A stretch of DNA of 64,000 nucleotides from Chloroflexus sp. Y-396-1 (GCF_000516515.1 NZ_KI911784.1:496001-560000), one strand, 5' to 3'; counted from the first letter of the stretch, positions 53,489-63,386 are shown. Notes: generated by a model from the sequence alone, not told the origin. Numbers and translations are program-made.

Positions 53489-55153
53489 ATGGCACGTCGA
53501 ATTCGCTGGCAGATTGCGATTGCACTGCTTGGAATTAGCTTAATTGTGGGGTTGTTTGGTCGTCTAGCGATGTTAAGTGCATCGACCAATAATCCCGCTC
53601 CCGGCGGTACGTACAGTGAAGCGGTCGTTGGCTCGCCGTTGATACCGATCCCACTCCTTAACGATCCGATCAATGATCCGGTAGGACGCACGCTCATCGG
53701 TCTGATCTTTGAAGGGCTGACCCGGATCGGGTCCGATGGGCTGATTGAGCCGGCACTGGCCGAGGGTTATACCGTCGATGGAAGTGGTGAAATCTACACC
53801 TTTACCCTTCGTCCAGGGTTGCGCTGGCATGATGGGACACCCTTGACCGCTGAAGATGTGGTCTTTACGCTTCGTACCCTGCAAACCTTAGATGCTGCTG
53901 GTGAACCGGCTGTCGCCAGTTTTTGGCGGACTACACTTATCGAGCGCGTTGACATCCGTACCGTTCGATTTACACTGTCGGGGCCATTCGCACCGTTTCC
54001 AGCCCTCGCCCGTGTACCAATTCTCCCGGCACATTTGCTGCGCGATCTGCCCCCTACCGAGTGGTCAACCAGTGAGTTTGGTCAGCGTCTGATCGGCAGT
54101 GGGCCGTTTCGATTGTCGGAATTACGCCCCGATGGGGCAATCTTGACCGCCAATCCAACTTATTACAATGGCCGGCCATTCCTCGATACTATTGAGTTAC
54201 GGTTCATCAATACATACGAGGCCGCCATAGCCGCCCTATCACGCGGCGAAGTGATGGGCCTAGCCGAACGTTGGGGAAGCAACCTTCAAGCTATTGATCT
54301 GCCAGGTGAAGAACAACGGATTGCTTTGCCGCTAGATGAATATACTCAACTCACTTTCAATCTGCGATTACCACTGTTTCAAGAGATTCCTCTCCGCCGT
54401 GCATTGGCCCTCGGCCTCAACCGTGACGCCTTGATTGAAACGGTTATCAACGGCTTGGCGCAACCCATTGATACACCACTCCTCCCCAATAGCTGGGCTG
54501 ACGACCCGACGATTCGGCGAATGCCGTTCAATCCGATCGCAGCAGCCGAGCTGCTGGCTGAAATTGATTTTGAACCGGGTGACGATGGTATTCGCCAGCG
54601 CGGACGGAAACGCCTCAGTTTCACGTTGCTGGTTGATCAGGATGAACGTCGACTGGCTGTCGCTAACGCTATTGCCGAACAGTGGCGAACTATCGGTGTC
54701 GAGGTTACTGTTGAATCGGTGGATAGCGTAACCCTGATCGACCGTCTGCGTCAAGGTGATTTTATGGCAGCCATTCATACCTGGACACGGATTGGGCCAG
54801 ACCCCGACCCCTACAGTCTCTGGCACTCCAGTCAGGCAAACGGTGGCTCAAATTACGCTGGGCTTACCGACAGTCGGATTGACACCCTGTTGGAGCAAGC
54901 GCGTGCTGAACCTGAACTCGTCGCTCGTTCTGAGCTCTACCACACCTTTCAACAGCGCTGGCTGGAATTATCACCGGCGATCACATTGTACCAACCGTTG
55001 TATATGATCGTGACGACGACAAATATTCAGGGACGCACCTTTGCTAACCCTGATCTCGGCCCACATATCCTCTTCGGCGTCGAAGATCGCTTCCGCGACG
55101 TCCATCGTTGGTTTGTCAACAGTTTTCGCCGCCTTGAAGGTGATTTACCGTAA
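53489..55153 (+). CDS. ABC transporter substrate-binding protein, family 5 (peptide/oligopeptide type)
   Basis: The 554-residue protein begins with a hydrophobic export or anchor helix (WQIAIALLGISLIVGLFGRL) without a lipobox. Family 5 patterns follow: PALAEGYTVDGSGEIYTFTL, RPGLRWHDGTPLTAEDVVFT, and later IPLRRALALGLNRDALIETV. Typical ligands are di- or oligopeptides. No permease or ATPase genes are adjacent, so it must use a transporter encoded elsewhere, or act otherwise. It follows secG by 3 bases and converges with the PyrK-like gene 6 bases away. Confidence 0.88.
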   Translation: MARRIRWQIAIALLGISLIVGLFGRLAMLSASTNNPAPGGTYSEAVVGSPLIPIPLLNDPINDPVGRTLIGLIFEGLTRIGSDGLIEPALAEGYTVDGSGEIYTFTLRPGLRWHDGTPLTAEDVVFTLRTLQTLDAAGEPAVASFWRTTLIERVDIRTVRFTLSGPFAPFPALARVPILPAHLLRDLPPTEWSTSEFGQRLIGSGPFRLSELRPDGAILTANPTYYNGRPFLDTIELRFINTYEAAIAALSRGEVMGLAERWGSNLQAIDLPGEEQRIALPLDEYTQLTFNLRLPLFQEIPLRRALALGLNRDALIETVINGLAQPIDTPLLPNSWADDPTIRRMPFNPIAAAELLAEIDFEPGDDGIRQRGRKRLSFTLLVDQDERRLAVANAIAEQWRTIGVEVTVESVDSVTLIDRLRQGDFMAAIHTWTRIGPDPDPYSLWHSSQANGGSNYAGLTDSRIDTLLEQARAEPELVARSELYHTFQQRWLELSPAITLYQPLYMIVTTTNIQGRTFANPDLGPHILFGVEDRFRDVHRWFVNSFRRLEGDLP

Positions 55154-55159
55154 ATCCGC

Positions 55160-55942
55160 TTACGCTGGCAGACGGAGATCACGGAGATCGAACACCGGCC
55201 CTTCAACACAACGTCGCTGCCACCCTTGCCGGGTCTCGAACTGACAGACGCGGCAAATACCCAGCCCACACGGCAGCGATCCGGCCAGAATCACCTGAAC
55301 CAGCCCGTGATCCCATCGTAGACGGGTTGTCCGTATCAGGCTCGCAGCCCGGCTTACAAACAAGGAAGGTAAACCCAGTACAATCTGGTCGGCCCAACGC
55401 AACGGATTCTGAGCGGTTGTCGTTGTCAGTAGATCGAATAACGCCGACTCACCGGCTGAGCTGATCTGCACCTCTACCGTCGTCGGTAAGAGAAATGGCG
55501 GTGGTACGAAGCCATCATCACCGGCCATTAACAGCGATACATTCAGCTTTCCAGCATACCGACGTGCTAAGAACACTAAAGCCGGCAACGTACTACCAAC
55601 ACCCGCCAACAGAAGAGTTTGGGTCGTTGGATTGATCGTACAGGTGTTGACAGAAGGCACACCGAGATCCAGAATTGTTCCCTCCGGTAGATCAACCAAC
55701 CGGGTGAGTGTTGGGTCGCGTGGATCAATCAACAGCTCCAATGTACCACTGTTCGGATCAGCCCCGGCGAAAAAGACGGCAGACCGTAGCAGCGGATCAA
55801 GACTATGCGTTTGCCGCTGACTGATCATGGCAAACTGACCAGGACGGACAGTACGCGCCAGTGGTGGCGCCTCCAGCCGTATCCAGATCAAGTGTTCAAA
55901 TTGACGGTATTCCTGAATTGTTGCGGTATAATATAGCTGCAT
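55160..55942 (-). CDS. PyrK-like iron-sulfur flavoprotein reductase subunit
   Basis: The protein has 260 residues from ATG 55942. It is of ferredoxin-reductase type, with an FAD-domain ARTVRPGQFAMISQRQT, an NAD-domain start LLLAGVGSTLPALVFLARR, and a C-terminal [2Fe-2S] set C225-x4-C230-x2-C233-x11-C245 as in PyrK. The flavin motif is altered: DPLLRSAVFFAG instead of the usual R-[RP]-[PF]-S form. PyrK passes electrons from dihydroorotate dehydrogenase to NAD. A DHODH-like gene lies about 2.3 kb further in the same orientation, separated by an opposite gene, so a partnership is possible but unproven. Confidence 0.75.
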   Translation of the reverse strand: MQLYYTATIQEYRQFEHLIWIRLEAPPLARTVRPGQFAMISQRQTHSLDPLLRSAVFFAGADPNSGTLELLIDPRDPTLTRLVDLPEGTILDLGVPSVNTCTINPTTQTLLLAGVGSTLPALVFLARRYAGKLNVSLLMAGDDGFVPPPFLLPTTVEVQISSAGESALFDLLTTTTAQNPLRWADQIVLGLPSLFVSRAASLIRTTRLRWDHGLVQVILAGSLPCGLGICRVCQFETRQGWQRRCVEGPVFDLRDLRLPA

Positions 55943-56097
55943 TTTCAAACACGCATCCTGAAGCCGGTTCCACTGCATGCCACATTCTTTACCCACTTCT
56001 CCTGTAGCGAGTGAAGAACGCCAGAGGCGGGTGAAACTGATGAATACAAAGCGCACCGATACAACATGTCTACCGCACCAGAAATCATACCATCGTG

Positions 56098-58197
56098 ATG
56101 ATGAGTAATCAATCTTCCAACAATCAATTCTCTCTGGACTGGTGGCAAAAGCCGCTTGCCAGGAACGGATTGCTCAGATGTATTACCATCGGTGAACTGC
56201 TGCTCTTATGCGGCAGCCTTACTCTCTACATTTACACGCGCTTCATCGATCTGACAACGTTCCCCATCTATTTTTTCTGCGATGAGGCAATGCATGGCGT
56301 ATTAGCCCGTGAACTGGTTGCGCAAGGATTTCGTGATGCCAGCGGTGTCTGGTTTCCACCTTACTTTCGGAATGTAGAGAAGTGGAGTCTCAGCTTAAGC
56401 GTCTACCTCCATGCCTTCAGGATCATCCTCTTTGGGTTTGATCAGTCGGTGTGGGCTATCCGAGCTACGTCGGTCATTGCCGGATTGCTGGCGCCACCTG
56501 GTATCGCGCTGATCCTCCGCGTTGGGTACAACAGCCAACGCTGGTGGCTCGGCATACTGGTGCTCTGTATTCTGCCAGCATGGTTTATCCATTCACGCAC
56601 AGCGTTTGAAACAGCGCTGATGGTGGCCTGCTACGCCGGCTTTCTCGCCTCATACGTCATCTACCGATGCCACGATGATCGCTGGATCGTGGCCGTGATA
56701 CTCTTTGGTGCAGCGACATTTTACAGCTATGCCAATGGTCAGGGGGTCATGTTGGTCAGTGGATTACTCTTGCTGCTGAGCGATGCTCGCTACCATTTCA
56801 GCCGTTCGGCGCCGCGTCTCTGGACTGTATTTCTGATGTTGTTGCTCATGCTCGTCCCGTGGCTGCGGTTTCGTCAACTCCATCCCGACGCCACCTTCGA
56901 GCACCTCCGTTCGCTCTACTCCTACTGGATTCTGCCCATACCCATCAGCGAAAAGATTCAACGATTTTTCAGCCTCTACCTGCAGGGGTTAGACCCTCGC
57001 TACTGGTTCTGGCCAAATACGATTGACCTCGACCGACACCGCTTCCCAGAGAGCGGTCATCTTCCGCTCGTGCTGTTGCCCTTTATCACCACTGGCCTGA
57101 TCACCTGTCTGTGGCATTGGCGCAACCCAAACTATCGCATTCCAATTATTGCCCTGCTGGCTGCACCCTTCAGCAGCGCCCTGGTCGGACCAGCAATCAC
57201 GCGAATGCTGGGAATGGTTGTCCCGGCAACGATTTTGACGGTCATTGGCATTGATGTTCTTCTAGATCTGTTTAACCGCTTCTGGCAGCGTCTGTTCAGT
57301 ATCATGACCGGAATACTCCTGGCTGCAAGTAGCCTGGCAATGACCCAATATGCCGTCCTCGGTGGGCCACTCTGGTTTCGCGATTACGGTCTTTATGGCA
57401 TGCAATACGGTGCGCAACAGATCTTCGCCGAGACTATTCCCACCCTGCTCGCCCGCGATCCCCACATTGTGCTGCGTGTCTCACCGACATGGGCGAACAA
57501 TCCAAACAGTTTTGTGAGCTTCTTTCTGACTCCTGCGCAACAACGACGGGTAGAGCTGATCAGTATCGAAGCCTATCTCTACACTGTTCGTGATCTCAAT
57601 CGGCAACGCGATGTCTTTATTATGACTGACGCCGAATATTGGCTTGCCCAACAAAGTGGAAAGTTCATCCTGTCGCCACCAGAACAGATTATCCCCTACC
57701 CTGATGGGCGGCCAGGGTTTTACGTGGTGCGCATGGAATACGTGGCAAACATCGAAGAAATCTTAGCCGCTGAGCGCGCCGAGCGGCAGCGCTTGATTGA
57801 AACCCCCTATACCCTCGATGGTCAACCGATCACTGTCGCTCATTCTCTGTTTGATATGGGGAGTGTCAATGAACTGTTCGACGGCAATCCGATGACGCTT
57901 GCCCGCGGGTTTGAAGCGAATCCGCTGGTGATTGAATTGCGCTTTACCACTCCCAAATCACTACGCCAGGTAGAGTTGACCCTAGGTTCGATGGATCTTG
58001 ATCTCACGGTGGTGTTGACAACCCCTGATGGTGGTGCGAACGTCGTGCGCCAGCAATACCGCAATCTCCCGTTCGATCCGACTGTTCAACTTGATCTGCC
58101 TGCACCGACGACCGTGCAACAGGTACGTTTAGAAATCTTCCAGGCTGGTGTCAGCGAACCGGCACATGTCCATGTGCGCGAGATCGTCTTACGTTGA
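56098..58197 (+). CDS. Membrane glycosyltransferase of the GT39/ArnT type
   Basis: The protein has 699 residues from ATG 56098; GTG 56095 and ATG 56101 are close alternatives. About ten to twelve membrane helices fill residues 30-430. The first outer loop has the acidic catalytic motif FFCDEAMHGVLARELV, and WFIHSRTAFETALMVACYAG follows, as in dolichyl- and polyprenyl-phosphate sugar transferases. The C-terminal 270 residues are soluble and end with a beta-rich, discoidin-like part (NPLVIELRFTTPKSLRQVEL). The donor is probably a polyprenyl-phosphate sugar; acceptor unknown. Divergent from the PyrK-like gene. Confidence 0.82.
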   Translation: MMSNQSSNNQFSLDWWQKPLARNGLLRCITIGELLLLCGSLTLYIYTRFIDLTTFPIYFFCDEAMHGVLARELVAQGFRDASGVWFPPYFRNVEKWSLSLSVYLHAFRIILFGFDQSVWAIRATSVIAGLLAPPGIALILRVGYNSQRWWLGILVLCILPAWFIHSRTAFETALMVACYAGFLASYVIYRCHDDRWIVAVILFGAATFYSYANGQGVMLVSGLLLLLSDARYHFSRSAPRLWTVFLMLLLMLVPWLRFRQLHPDATFEHLRSLYSYWILPIPISEKIQRFFSLYLQGLDPRYWFWPNTIDLDRHRFPESGHLPLVLLPFITTGLITCLWHWRNPNYRIPIIALLAAPFSSALVGPAITRMLGMVVPATILTVIGIDVLLDLFNRFWQRLFSIMTGILLAASSLAMTQYAVLGGPLWFRDYGLYGMQYGAQQIFAETIPTLLARDPHIVLRVSPTWANNPNSFVSFFLTPAQQRRVELISIEAYLYTVRDLNRQRDVFIMTDAEYWLAQQSGKFILSPPEQIIPYPDGRPGFYVVRMEYVANIEEILAAERAERQRLIETPYTLDGQPITVAHSLFDMGSVNELFDGNPMTLARGFEANPLVIELRFTTPKSLRQVELTLGSMDLDLTVVLTTPDGGANVVRQQYRNLPFDPTVQLDLPAPTTVQQVRLEIFQAGVSEPAHVHVREIVLR

Positions 58198-58255
58198 AGG
58201 GGAATGGAAAGATCAGGAACCTTTCGATACTCTCAGCCAATTGTGACCGTACATA

Positions 58256-59080
58256 CTACTGGGCAGCCTGATCACGCAACGATTCAGCAAGCATTCGTCC
58301 ACGGCGCAGATCACTAACCAACGCACTGGCTAAGGCAACTGCCCGCGCACCAGCCTGAACCATTGCCTGAGCGTGAGCCACTGTTGCCACACCACCCATA
58401 CCAATCACCGGCAATTGCACAGCAGCAGCAACACGTGCTACCATTCGTAGCGCCACCGGAAAGATAGCCGGGCCACCCAGTCGCCCATCGATCAACCTTC
58501 CTTCAGGGTTGGGCATACAGGCCGGCAGACCGCCGATCAGAGCAATCGCATCAGCACCGGCAGTCACACATGCCTGAGCTACGGCAACCGGATCGGTCAA
58601 CTCACCGGGGAGACGAACGATCAGTGGCAACAGCGTCGCCCGACGCACACGAACGACCTGTTGCTCGGCTTCAAGTGCGGAAGTGGATGGAAGCGCCAGC
58701 TCAAAACCGGCAATACCTGGCACCTCACTCAATTCGGCAGCGACTGCTGCCGCGTCTGCCCCCGCCAGACTGACTAATACCGGTACCTGGTAGGTTGCCC
58801 AACGCGGCGCCAACTGTTCACGTACCTGTCGTACACTGAGACTGAAGCCACCGTGGTGATAGAGCATGCCGGCCGGGGTAGCGATCAACTGCGGTTGTCC
58901 GCGACGTCCATTGAGGGTGACGGTTGAACAGATAATAGCGCCCAAGCCGTGGTCGGCATCGGCTCGTTGCAACCCCAACCAGCGTGCAACCCCCACAACA
59001 TCACCCAGACTACCGGCGGCTGCGATCACCGGCGAGGAGATGATGAGGGTGTACGGATTATGGGGCGCCAGTTCAACCAT
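58256..59080 (-). CDS. Dihydroorotate-dehydrogenase-like barrel protein, degenerate active site
   Basis: The protein has 274 residues from ATG 59080, with GGGAG 5 bases upstream; the start overlaps the murE stop by 8 bases. The frame of a DHODH barrel is clear: LIISSPVIAAAGSLGDVVGV, TPAGMLYHHGG, and the phosphate-site VIGMGGVATVAHAQAMVQAG with GARAVALASALV. The usual N-x-S-C-P-N loop is replaced by ALPSTSAL, so the substrate Asn and the catalytic Cys are missing. It may have another flavin-dependent function or be a diverged DHODH working with the PyrK-like protein. It ends the murE cluster. Confidence 0.75.
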   Translation of the reverse strand: MVELAPHNPYTLIISSPVIAAAGSLGDVVGVARWLGLQRADADHGLGAIICSTVTLNGRRGQPQLIATPAGMLYHHGGFSLSVRQVREQLAPRWATYQVPVLVSLAGADAAAVAAELSEVPGIAGFELALPSTSALEAEQQVVRVRRATLLPLIVRLPGELTDPVAVAQACVTAGADAIALIGGLPACMPNPEGRLIDGRLGGPAIFPVALRMVARVAAAVQLPVIGMGGVATVAHAQAMVQAGARAVALASALVSDLRRGRMLAESLRDQAAQ

Positions 59081-60602
59081 GCGCGCTCCCATATCCCAGC
59101 TCGGCCAGCGCCTGCCGTGCCACTTCCTCTTCATTCCACGGAATAGAATGATCGGCGTAGATAATGCTGCCCTCGTGACCTTTACCCAACAACAACACCA
59201 TGTCGCCGGGTTGTGCAGCAGCTAATGCTGCCCGTATCGCCTGTGCCCGATCAGGAATGCAGAGGTAGCCACTGCCCGCCCGTTTACCAGCCCGCTCGGC
59301 GCCAGCCGCAATCTGGGCGATGATTGCTTCGCGATCCTCACCACGAGGATCCTCGTCGGTAAGAACGAGCAAATCACACATCCGACCGGCAATTTCACCC
59401 TGCATAGCACGTTTAGCAACGTCACGCTCGCCAGCGCTTCCGAACACAGCGATCATTCGCCCGCGTACCTGGGGCCGCAACATTGCAAAAATCTGTTCAA
59501 AGGATTCAGGATTGTGCGCATAATCAACGATGACCGAAAACGGTTGTCCGGCATCAACTGCTACCATCCGACCTCGTGGCGCTCGTACACCGGCAAGAGC
59601 GGTAGCGGCCGTATCAAGCGGAACTCCCTGCGAGAGAGCGACCGTCAGCGCTGCCAGTGCATTACTAGCGTTAAATCGACCGGGCAGCGGTACAGTGACT
59701 TCCGCGTCCCCCCATGGTGAAGATACCCGCAAAACACTACGAGTTGGTTCACTACGGACAATGGCTCCCTGCACCTCTGCTGGGGTATGGAGTGCATACC
59801 GTAATTGTACCGCATCAGCCGGAGCTGCGGCGAGAAAATAGTGATGATTGGGATCATCGGCATTTACAATTGCCCACCGTTGACCAGAACGCTCGGCAAG
59901 TAGAGCAAAGAGTTGCGCCTTATCGGCCCGATACTGTTCAAATGAACCGTGGTAATCAAGATGCTCGTGACCAATATTGAGCATCACGGCCACAGCAAAA
60001 GCACAACCGACCAGACGCCCCCATCGCGGGGAGAGCGCATGCGAGGTAGCCTCAATAACAGCCGTATCACAACCATCACGCACCATCTCACGGAGCAGAG
60101 CCTGCACCTCTGGCGCCTCTGGTGTACTCTGGCGTGTATCGTTAGGCCATCGGCGCGATCCTATCTGGAAATCGACTGTATTGATCATCCCGACTCTCCG
60201 CCCGGCAGCGGTTAGGAGCTGAGCCGTTATATCGGTCGTCGTACTTTTCCCTTTCGTGCCGGTGATCCCAATCGTGGTCATGTCTCGACCGGGATAATCG
60301 TACAATGCAGCCGCCAACGGAGCCAGCGCAACCCGACTATCGGCAACGACAACGACGGGTACTTCAAGCTGGCTCGACCCAACCCAATAGCGACGATCAA
60401 CCACTACCGCACTCGCCCCCTGGGCAATAGCCTGTTCAATAAACTGGTGACCATCGCTGTGCTGACCACGAATAGCCACAAACAGGCTACCCGGCCTGAC
60501 CCGACGCGAATCGTAGGTGAGCGCCTGTATCGGTAATTGCGAATCGCCCACAAGCTGATATTCACCGAGACCAACCAGGAGACTGGCAAGAGATTTTGTC
60601 AC
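59073..60602 (-). CDS. murE: UDP-MurNAc-tripeptide synthetase MurE
   Basis: The protein has 509 residues from GTG 60602, with TTGGAGG upstream and 1 base after the preceding stop. Mur ligase features are the ATP loop GITGTKGKSTTTD at 112-124, LNIGHEHLDYHG, DYAHNPESFEQIF and GKGHEGS near the end. The amino-acid site reads D416-EDPR-GED rather than the DNPR that marks diaminopimelate users. Chloroflexus peptidoglycan is reported to contain ornithine, so L-ornithine is the likely third residue; this is inferred. The neighbour upstream is a FemAB-like peptidyl transferase. Confidence 0.93.
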   Translation of the reverse strand: MTKSLASLLVGLGEYQLVGDSQLPIQALTYDSRRVRPGSLFVAIRGQHSDGHQFIEQAIAQGASAVVVDRRYWVGSSQLEVPVVVVADSRVALAPLAAALYDYPGRDMTTIGITGTKGKSTTTDITAQLLTAAGRRVGMINTVDFQIGSRRWPNDTRQSTPEAPEVQALLREMVRDGCDTAVIEATSHALSPRWGRLVGCAFAVAVMLNIGHEHLDYHGSFEQYRADKAQLFALLAERSGQRWAIVNADDPNHHYFLAAAPADAVQLRYALHTPAEVQGAIVRSEPTRSVLRVSSPWGDAEVTVPLPGRFNASNALAALTVALSQGVPLDTAATALAGVRAPRGRMVAVDAGQPFSVIVDYAHNPESFEQIFAMLRPQVRGRMIAVFGSAGERDVAKRAMQGEIAGRMCDLLVLTDEDPRGEDREAIIAQIAAGAERAGKRAGSGYLCIPDRAQAIRAALAAAQPGDMVLLLGKGHEGSIIYADHSIPWNEEEVARQALAELGYGSAHG

Positions 60603-60603
60603 G

Positions 60604-61662
60604 CTATCCTCCAATCTTCTGCCTTGCCAGGGGATACAGTGGTGGAAGCAGCACGAAATCGAAGGCAGGCATGAAACGAACAATCCGGCCACCAAAGCCT
60701 TTCTTGAAACGATACACACCTATCAGTGGGTCCTGCTGGGCAGTGTGTTCAAGCGCTGTGCGTATCGCTTCATCGTCGGCAAATGCTGCCTGGCCGAGCG
60801 CATCAGGGATACCCCAAAAATCATAACCGATGCAACCGCGCTCGCGAGCCCAGTGCAGTGCATGCCATGCCAGCAAATGATTGGCGCCACTCCGCAATCC
60901 CTCCGTCGTCGAACCACCGTAGAGGTAATAACCGTAACGCGCATCAGCTAGGATCAGGTGTGCTGCTACTGGCGTCGCTTGGGTTTCAGCAATGAAAAGA
61001 CGGGCGTTTGGTTGATGCAATCGCCATACTGTTGCATAGTAGTCAGCACTATGAATACTGAATGCTGCACGCTCACCGGTCGCCCGCATAATATTGTAAA
61101 ACGGAGCGAGATCGGCCTCATCACCTACCCGCACGGTTACCCCGAGCCGTTCAGCGCGCCGAATATCGGCCCGATGACCTTTTGAGCAAGCAGCGAAGAG
61201 GGCCGATGCTGGGGCCTGGAGATCGAGCAACACTGTACTGCGCGGTTGGATAGTATCGGCGACCACGAGACGGCAATGATCGAACCAGGCCCGTAATTCG
61301 GCGGCCTGCGGGTCGCGTTCGCTGATGTTTGGCTCGAAGCGGATCATAATTGCCGCCATTTGTCGGCCTACTTTTCGTAACGCCTGCAACAACAATTCAT
61401 CAACGGTCGGATCGCCAGAAAGGAGAGGGCCGCGTGGCGTATAGCCAAAAGCCAGACCAAAAGAGCGCCGAAAGAGCACCTGTGCCCCGGCCAGGATGGC
61501 ACCGGTTGAGTCGAAGACTGCTAAGCGCCGACAATACCAGCCAAACTGCGCTTTCATCGCCCCCCACGGGCTGGCTTGCAAGAAACTCCCCTGCGGATGA
61601 GTGGCAACAAACGCATCCCACCGCACGGAAGATGGTACATCAACCCGCCACCGGTCCCTCAT
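60604..61662 (-). CDS. FemAB/FemX-like aminoacyltransferase (peptidoglycan bridge type)
   Basis: The protein has 352 residues from ATG 61662, which overlaps the previous stop as ATGA; ATG 61674 is possible. It has two GNAT-like halves: GSFLQASPWGAMKAQFGW at the start, RSTVLLDLQAPASALFAACS and KGHRADIRRAERLGV in the middle, then YYLYGGSTTEGLRSGANHLL and GYDFWGIPDAL, the known FemAB signature. Such enzymes add amino acids from charged tRNA to the lipid II peptide. It lies one base before murE, supporting a role in wall synthesis. Confidence 0.88.
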   Translation of the reverse strand: MRDRWRVDVPSSVRWDAFVATHPQGSFLQASPWGAMKAQFGWYCRRLAVFDSTGAILAGAQVLFRRSFGLAFGYTPRGPLLSGDPTVDELLLQALRKVGRQMAAIMIRFEPNISERDPQAAELRAWFDHCRLVVADTIQPRSTVLLDLQAPASALFAACSKGHRADIRRAERLGVTVRVGDEADLAPFYNIMRATGERAAFSIHSADYYATVWRLHQPNARLFIAETQATPVAAHLILADARYGYYLYGGSTTEGLRSGANHLLAWHALHWARERGCIGYDFWGIPDALGQAAFADDEAIRTALEHTAQQDPLIGVYRFKKGFGGRIVRFMPAFDFVLLPPLYPLARQKIGG

Positions 61663-62468
61663 ATTCGTACCCATTGCCGTTCGGCATAACGCATGGCCGG
61701 AAACGCAATCCGTGCGGCATACTCGGTCACGGCAGCCGGCATCGCCGCTGCCCCACCAAAGAGGACATTCAACTGGCTAGAATAAGCCGAAATGGCCGTA
61801 ATCTTCACCTGAAGCAACGCCTCATCGAGTGGAACATAGCGTGGGGCATAGTGTTCACGACCGATCATTGCTAACCGCTGTTCAACAGCCAACGGCTGGC
61901 GAGCATACGGAAAATCTTCGTAATACCCATAGCGTACATCAGCAGCCTGCAAAACACTCGTAGCACCGGCAAAGACCAACTGATGATCGACGTGCATCCC
62001 GACGGCCAGTGGCACATAAAATGCAGCACGCGGATAGCGCTTGACCAGCGTTGTAGTCAGACGTACCACTGCATCGGTGAGCGGATCACCGGTTGCTGGT
62101 GTTGCAAACAGACTCACTTCATCGGCATACACATCGGGACAGCGATAAATTGCATCAAGCTCAGGCAACAACAGCGCATCGGCGCCAAGCACACCAAGCG
62201 CAGCGGCATCTTCAACCCGACGATAGGCCACGACAGATGATGGCGGCAATGCCCATCGTTCGTGAAGCGATTGTGCAAATGAACTGAATCCCGTGCGAGC
62301 AGACGGCAAACCACTACAGACATTGACAACCAGCACTCGTTCGCCAGCCGCCGTCATACGAGCAATAAAACCGCCACAGGAAAGCGCCGCATCATCAAGA
62401 TGCGGCGACAACACAATGTGGCAATAGCCATCAGGCAATGCCGTGGCCTGATCGGTAACAAGTGCCAT
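61659..62468 (-). CDS. PIG-L family deacetylase
   Basis: The 269-residue protein has the zinc-site motif VLSPHLDDAALSCGGFIARM at the start and the late H in VGMHVDHQLVFAGA, as in LmbE/PIG-L N-acetylglucosamine deacetylases. Possible substrates include glycolipid or wall sugars and mycothiol- or bacillithiol-type precursors. The wall context here favours a surface glycan. It overlaps the FemAB-like gene by four bases and follows the HEAT-repeat gene by 6. Confidence 0.88.
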   Translation of the reverse strand: MALVTDQATALPDGYCHIVLSPHLDDAALSCGGFIARMTAAGERVLVVNVCSGLPSARTGFSSFAQSLHERWALPPSSVVAYRRVEDAAALGVLGADALLLPELDAIYRCPDVYADEVSLFATPATGDPLTDAVVRLTTTLVKRYPRAAFYVPLAVGMHVDHQLVFAGATSVLQAADVRYGYYEDFPYARQPLAVEQRLAMIGREHYAPRYVPLDEALLQVKITAISAYSSQLNVLFGGAAAMPAAVTEYAARIAFPAMRYAERQWVRI

Positions 62469-62474
62469 ACTTCC

Positions 62475-63386
62475 TCAGAGGGTATCAAGGTCGAGTTCAG
62501 CGAGCGCATCCTGGGCAACCTGAGCGCGTACCTCATCACGAGAACGGGCAATCCGTTGGAGAATGCGTCGTGCATCAGCCCCACCGACTTGGCCTAACGC
62601 CCAAATCGCAGCCAGAGCAATCTCAGTATCTTCATCATCGACGAGCGGTAACAACGCAGGTAACAACTCCCGTCCATCTTCACCGATCTCACCAACGGCC
62701 CGTGCTGCTTCATAACGCAACGATGGAGATGGACTTTTCAGCTCACGCAAGATATACGGAAACCACTGGCGCCGCATTGAACGGCCCATTGCCAGCACCG
62801 CACTCTCGCGCATGTAGATGTCATCTGTGTTGTAGGCACGGTCAACCAATGCCTGCGCTTCCGAAGAATCGGCAAAATAGCCTAATGCCTCAATTGCCCG
62901 GCGTCGCACCTCAAAAGGCTGCTCAGGATCAGTGGCCGCTCCAACCAAGACGTCATGCAAGCGCTGACCTGCACTCAGCGACAGGTCACCAACTTCAGCC
63001 CGATACGCAAACCGTGCCAGACTAAGCAACGCCGCAGCTCGCACCTCACCTGCCGGGTCGTGGAGCATCTGGATCAGCCGATCCATCATCTGCTCGTGGT
63101 CATCTTCCCATAATCCCTCGATGGCAAGAACCCGAATTTCAGCATCCTGATCGGCCAGGCACGCCCGAAAGATTGGCCGGTAATCAAGCTGAATCTGTTC
63201 TTCGGCCAGCTCAGCCAGTAAACGCATAATATGGCGTCGGCGTTCCAGACTGAAGCGCTGCCACTGCTCCCAAAAGATATATACGCTCTCTGGCCCTAAA
63301 TTGGCCAGCAACTTCAGATCAAGGCGTGTTGGCGCCTTCTCCATCGTATCGAGTTGGGCAACACGCTCGGCAAAACTCAGAGTCAT
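62475..63386 (-). CDS. HEAT-repeat protein
   Basis: The protein has 303 residues from ATG 63386; the frame could extend to 63443 but lacks support. About six HEAT/PBS-lyase-type repeats cover residues 75-300, for example ACLADQDAEIRVLAIEGLWE, LKSPSPSLRYEAARAVGEIG and VDDEDTEIALAAIWALGQVG. Such helical solenoids bind other proteins; no catalytic motif is seen. It lies at the head of the PIG-L, FemAB-like and murE group, so it may be a scaffold or merely cotranscribed. Confidence 0.85.
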   Translation of the reverse strand: MTLSFAERVAQLDTMEKAPTRLDLKLLANLGPESVYIFWEQWQRFSLERRRHIMRLLAELAEEQIQLDYRPIFRACLADQDAEIRVLAIEGLWEDDHEQMMDRLIQMLHDPAGEVRAAALLSLARFAYRAEVGDLSLSAGQRLHDVLVGAATDPEQPFEVRRRAIEALGYFADSSEAQALVDRAYNTDDIYMRESAVLAMGRSMRRQWFPYILRELKSPSPSLRYEAARAVGEIGEDGRELLPALLPLVDDEDTEIALAAIWALGQVGGADARRILQRIARSRDEVRAQVAQDALAELDLDTL

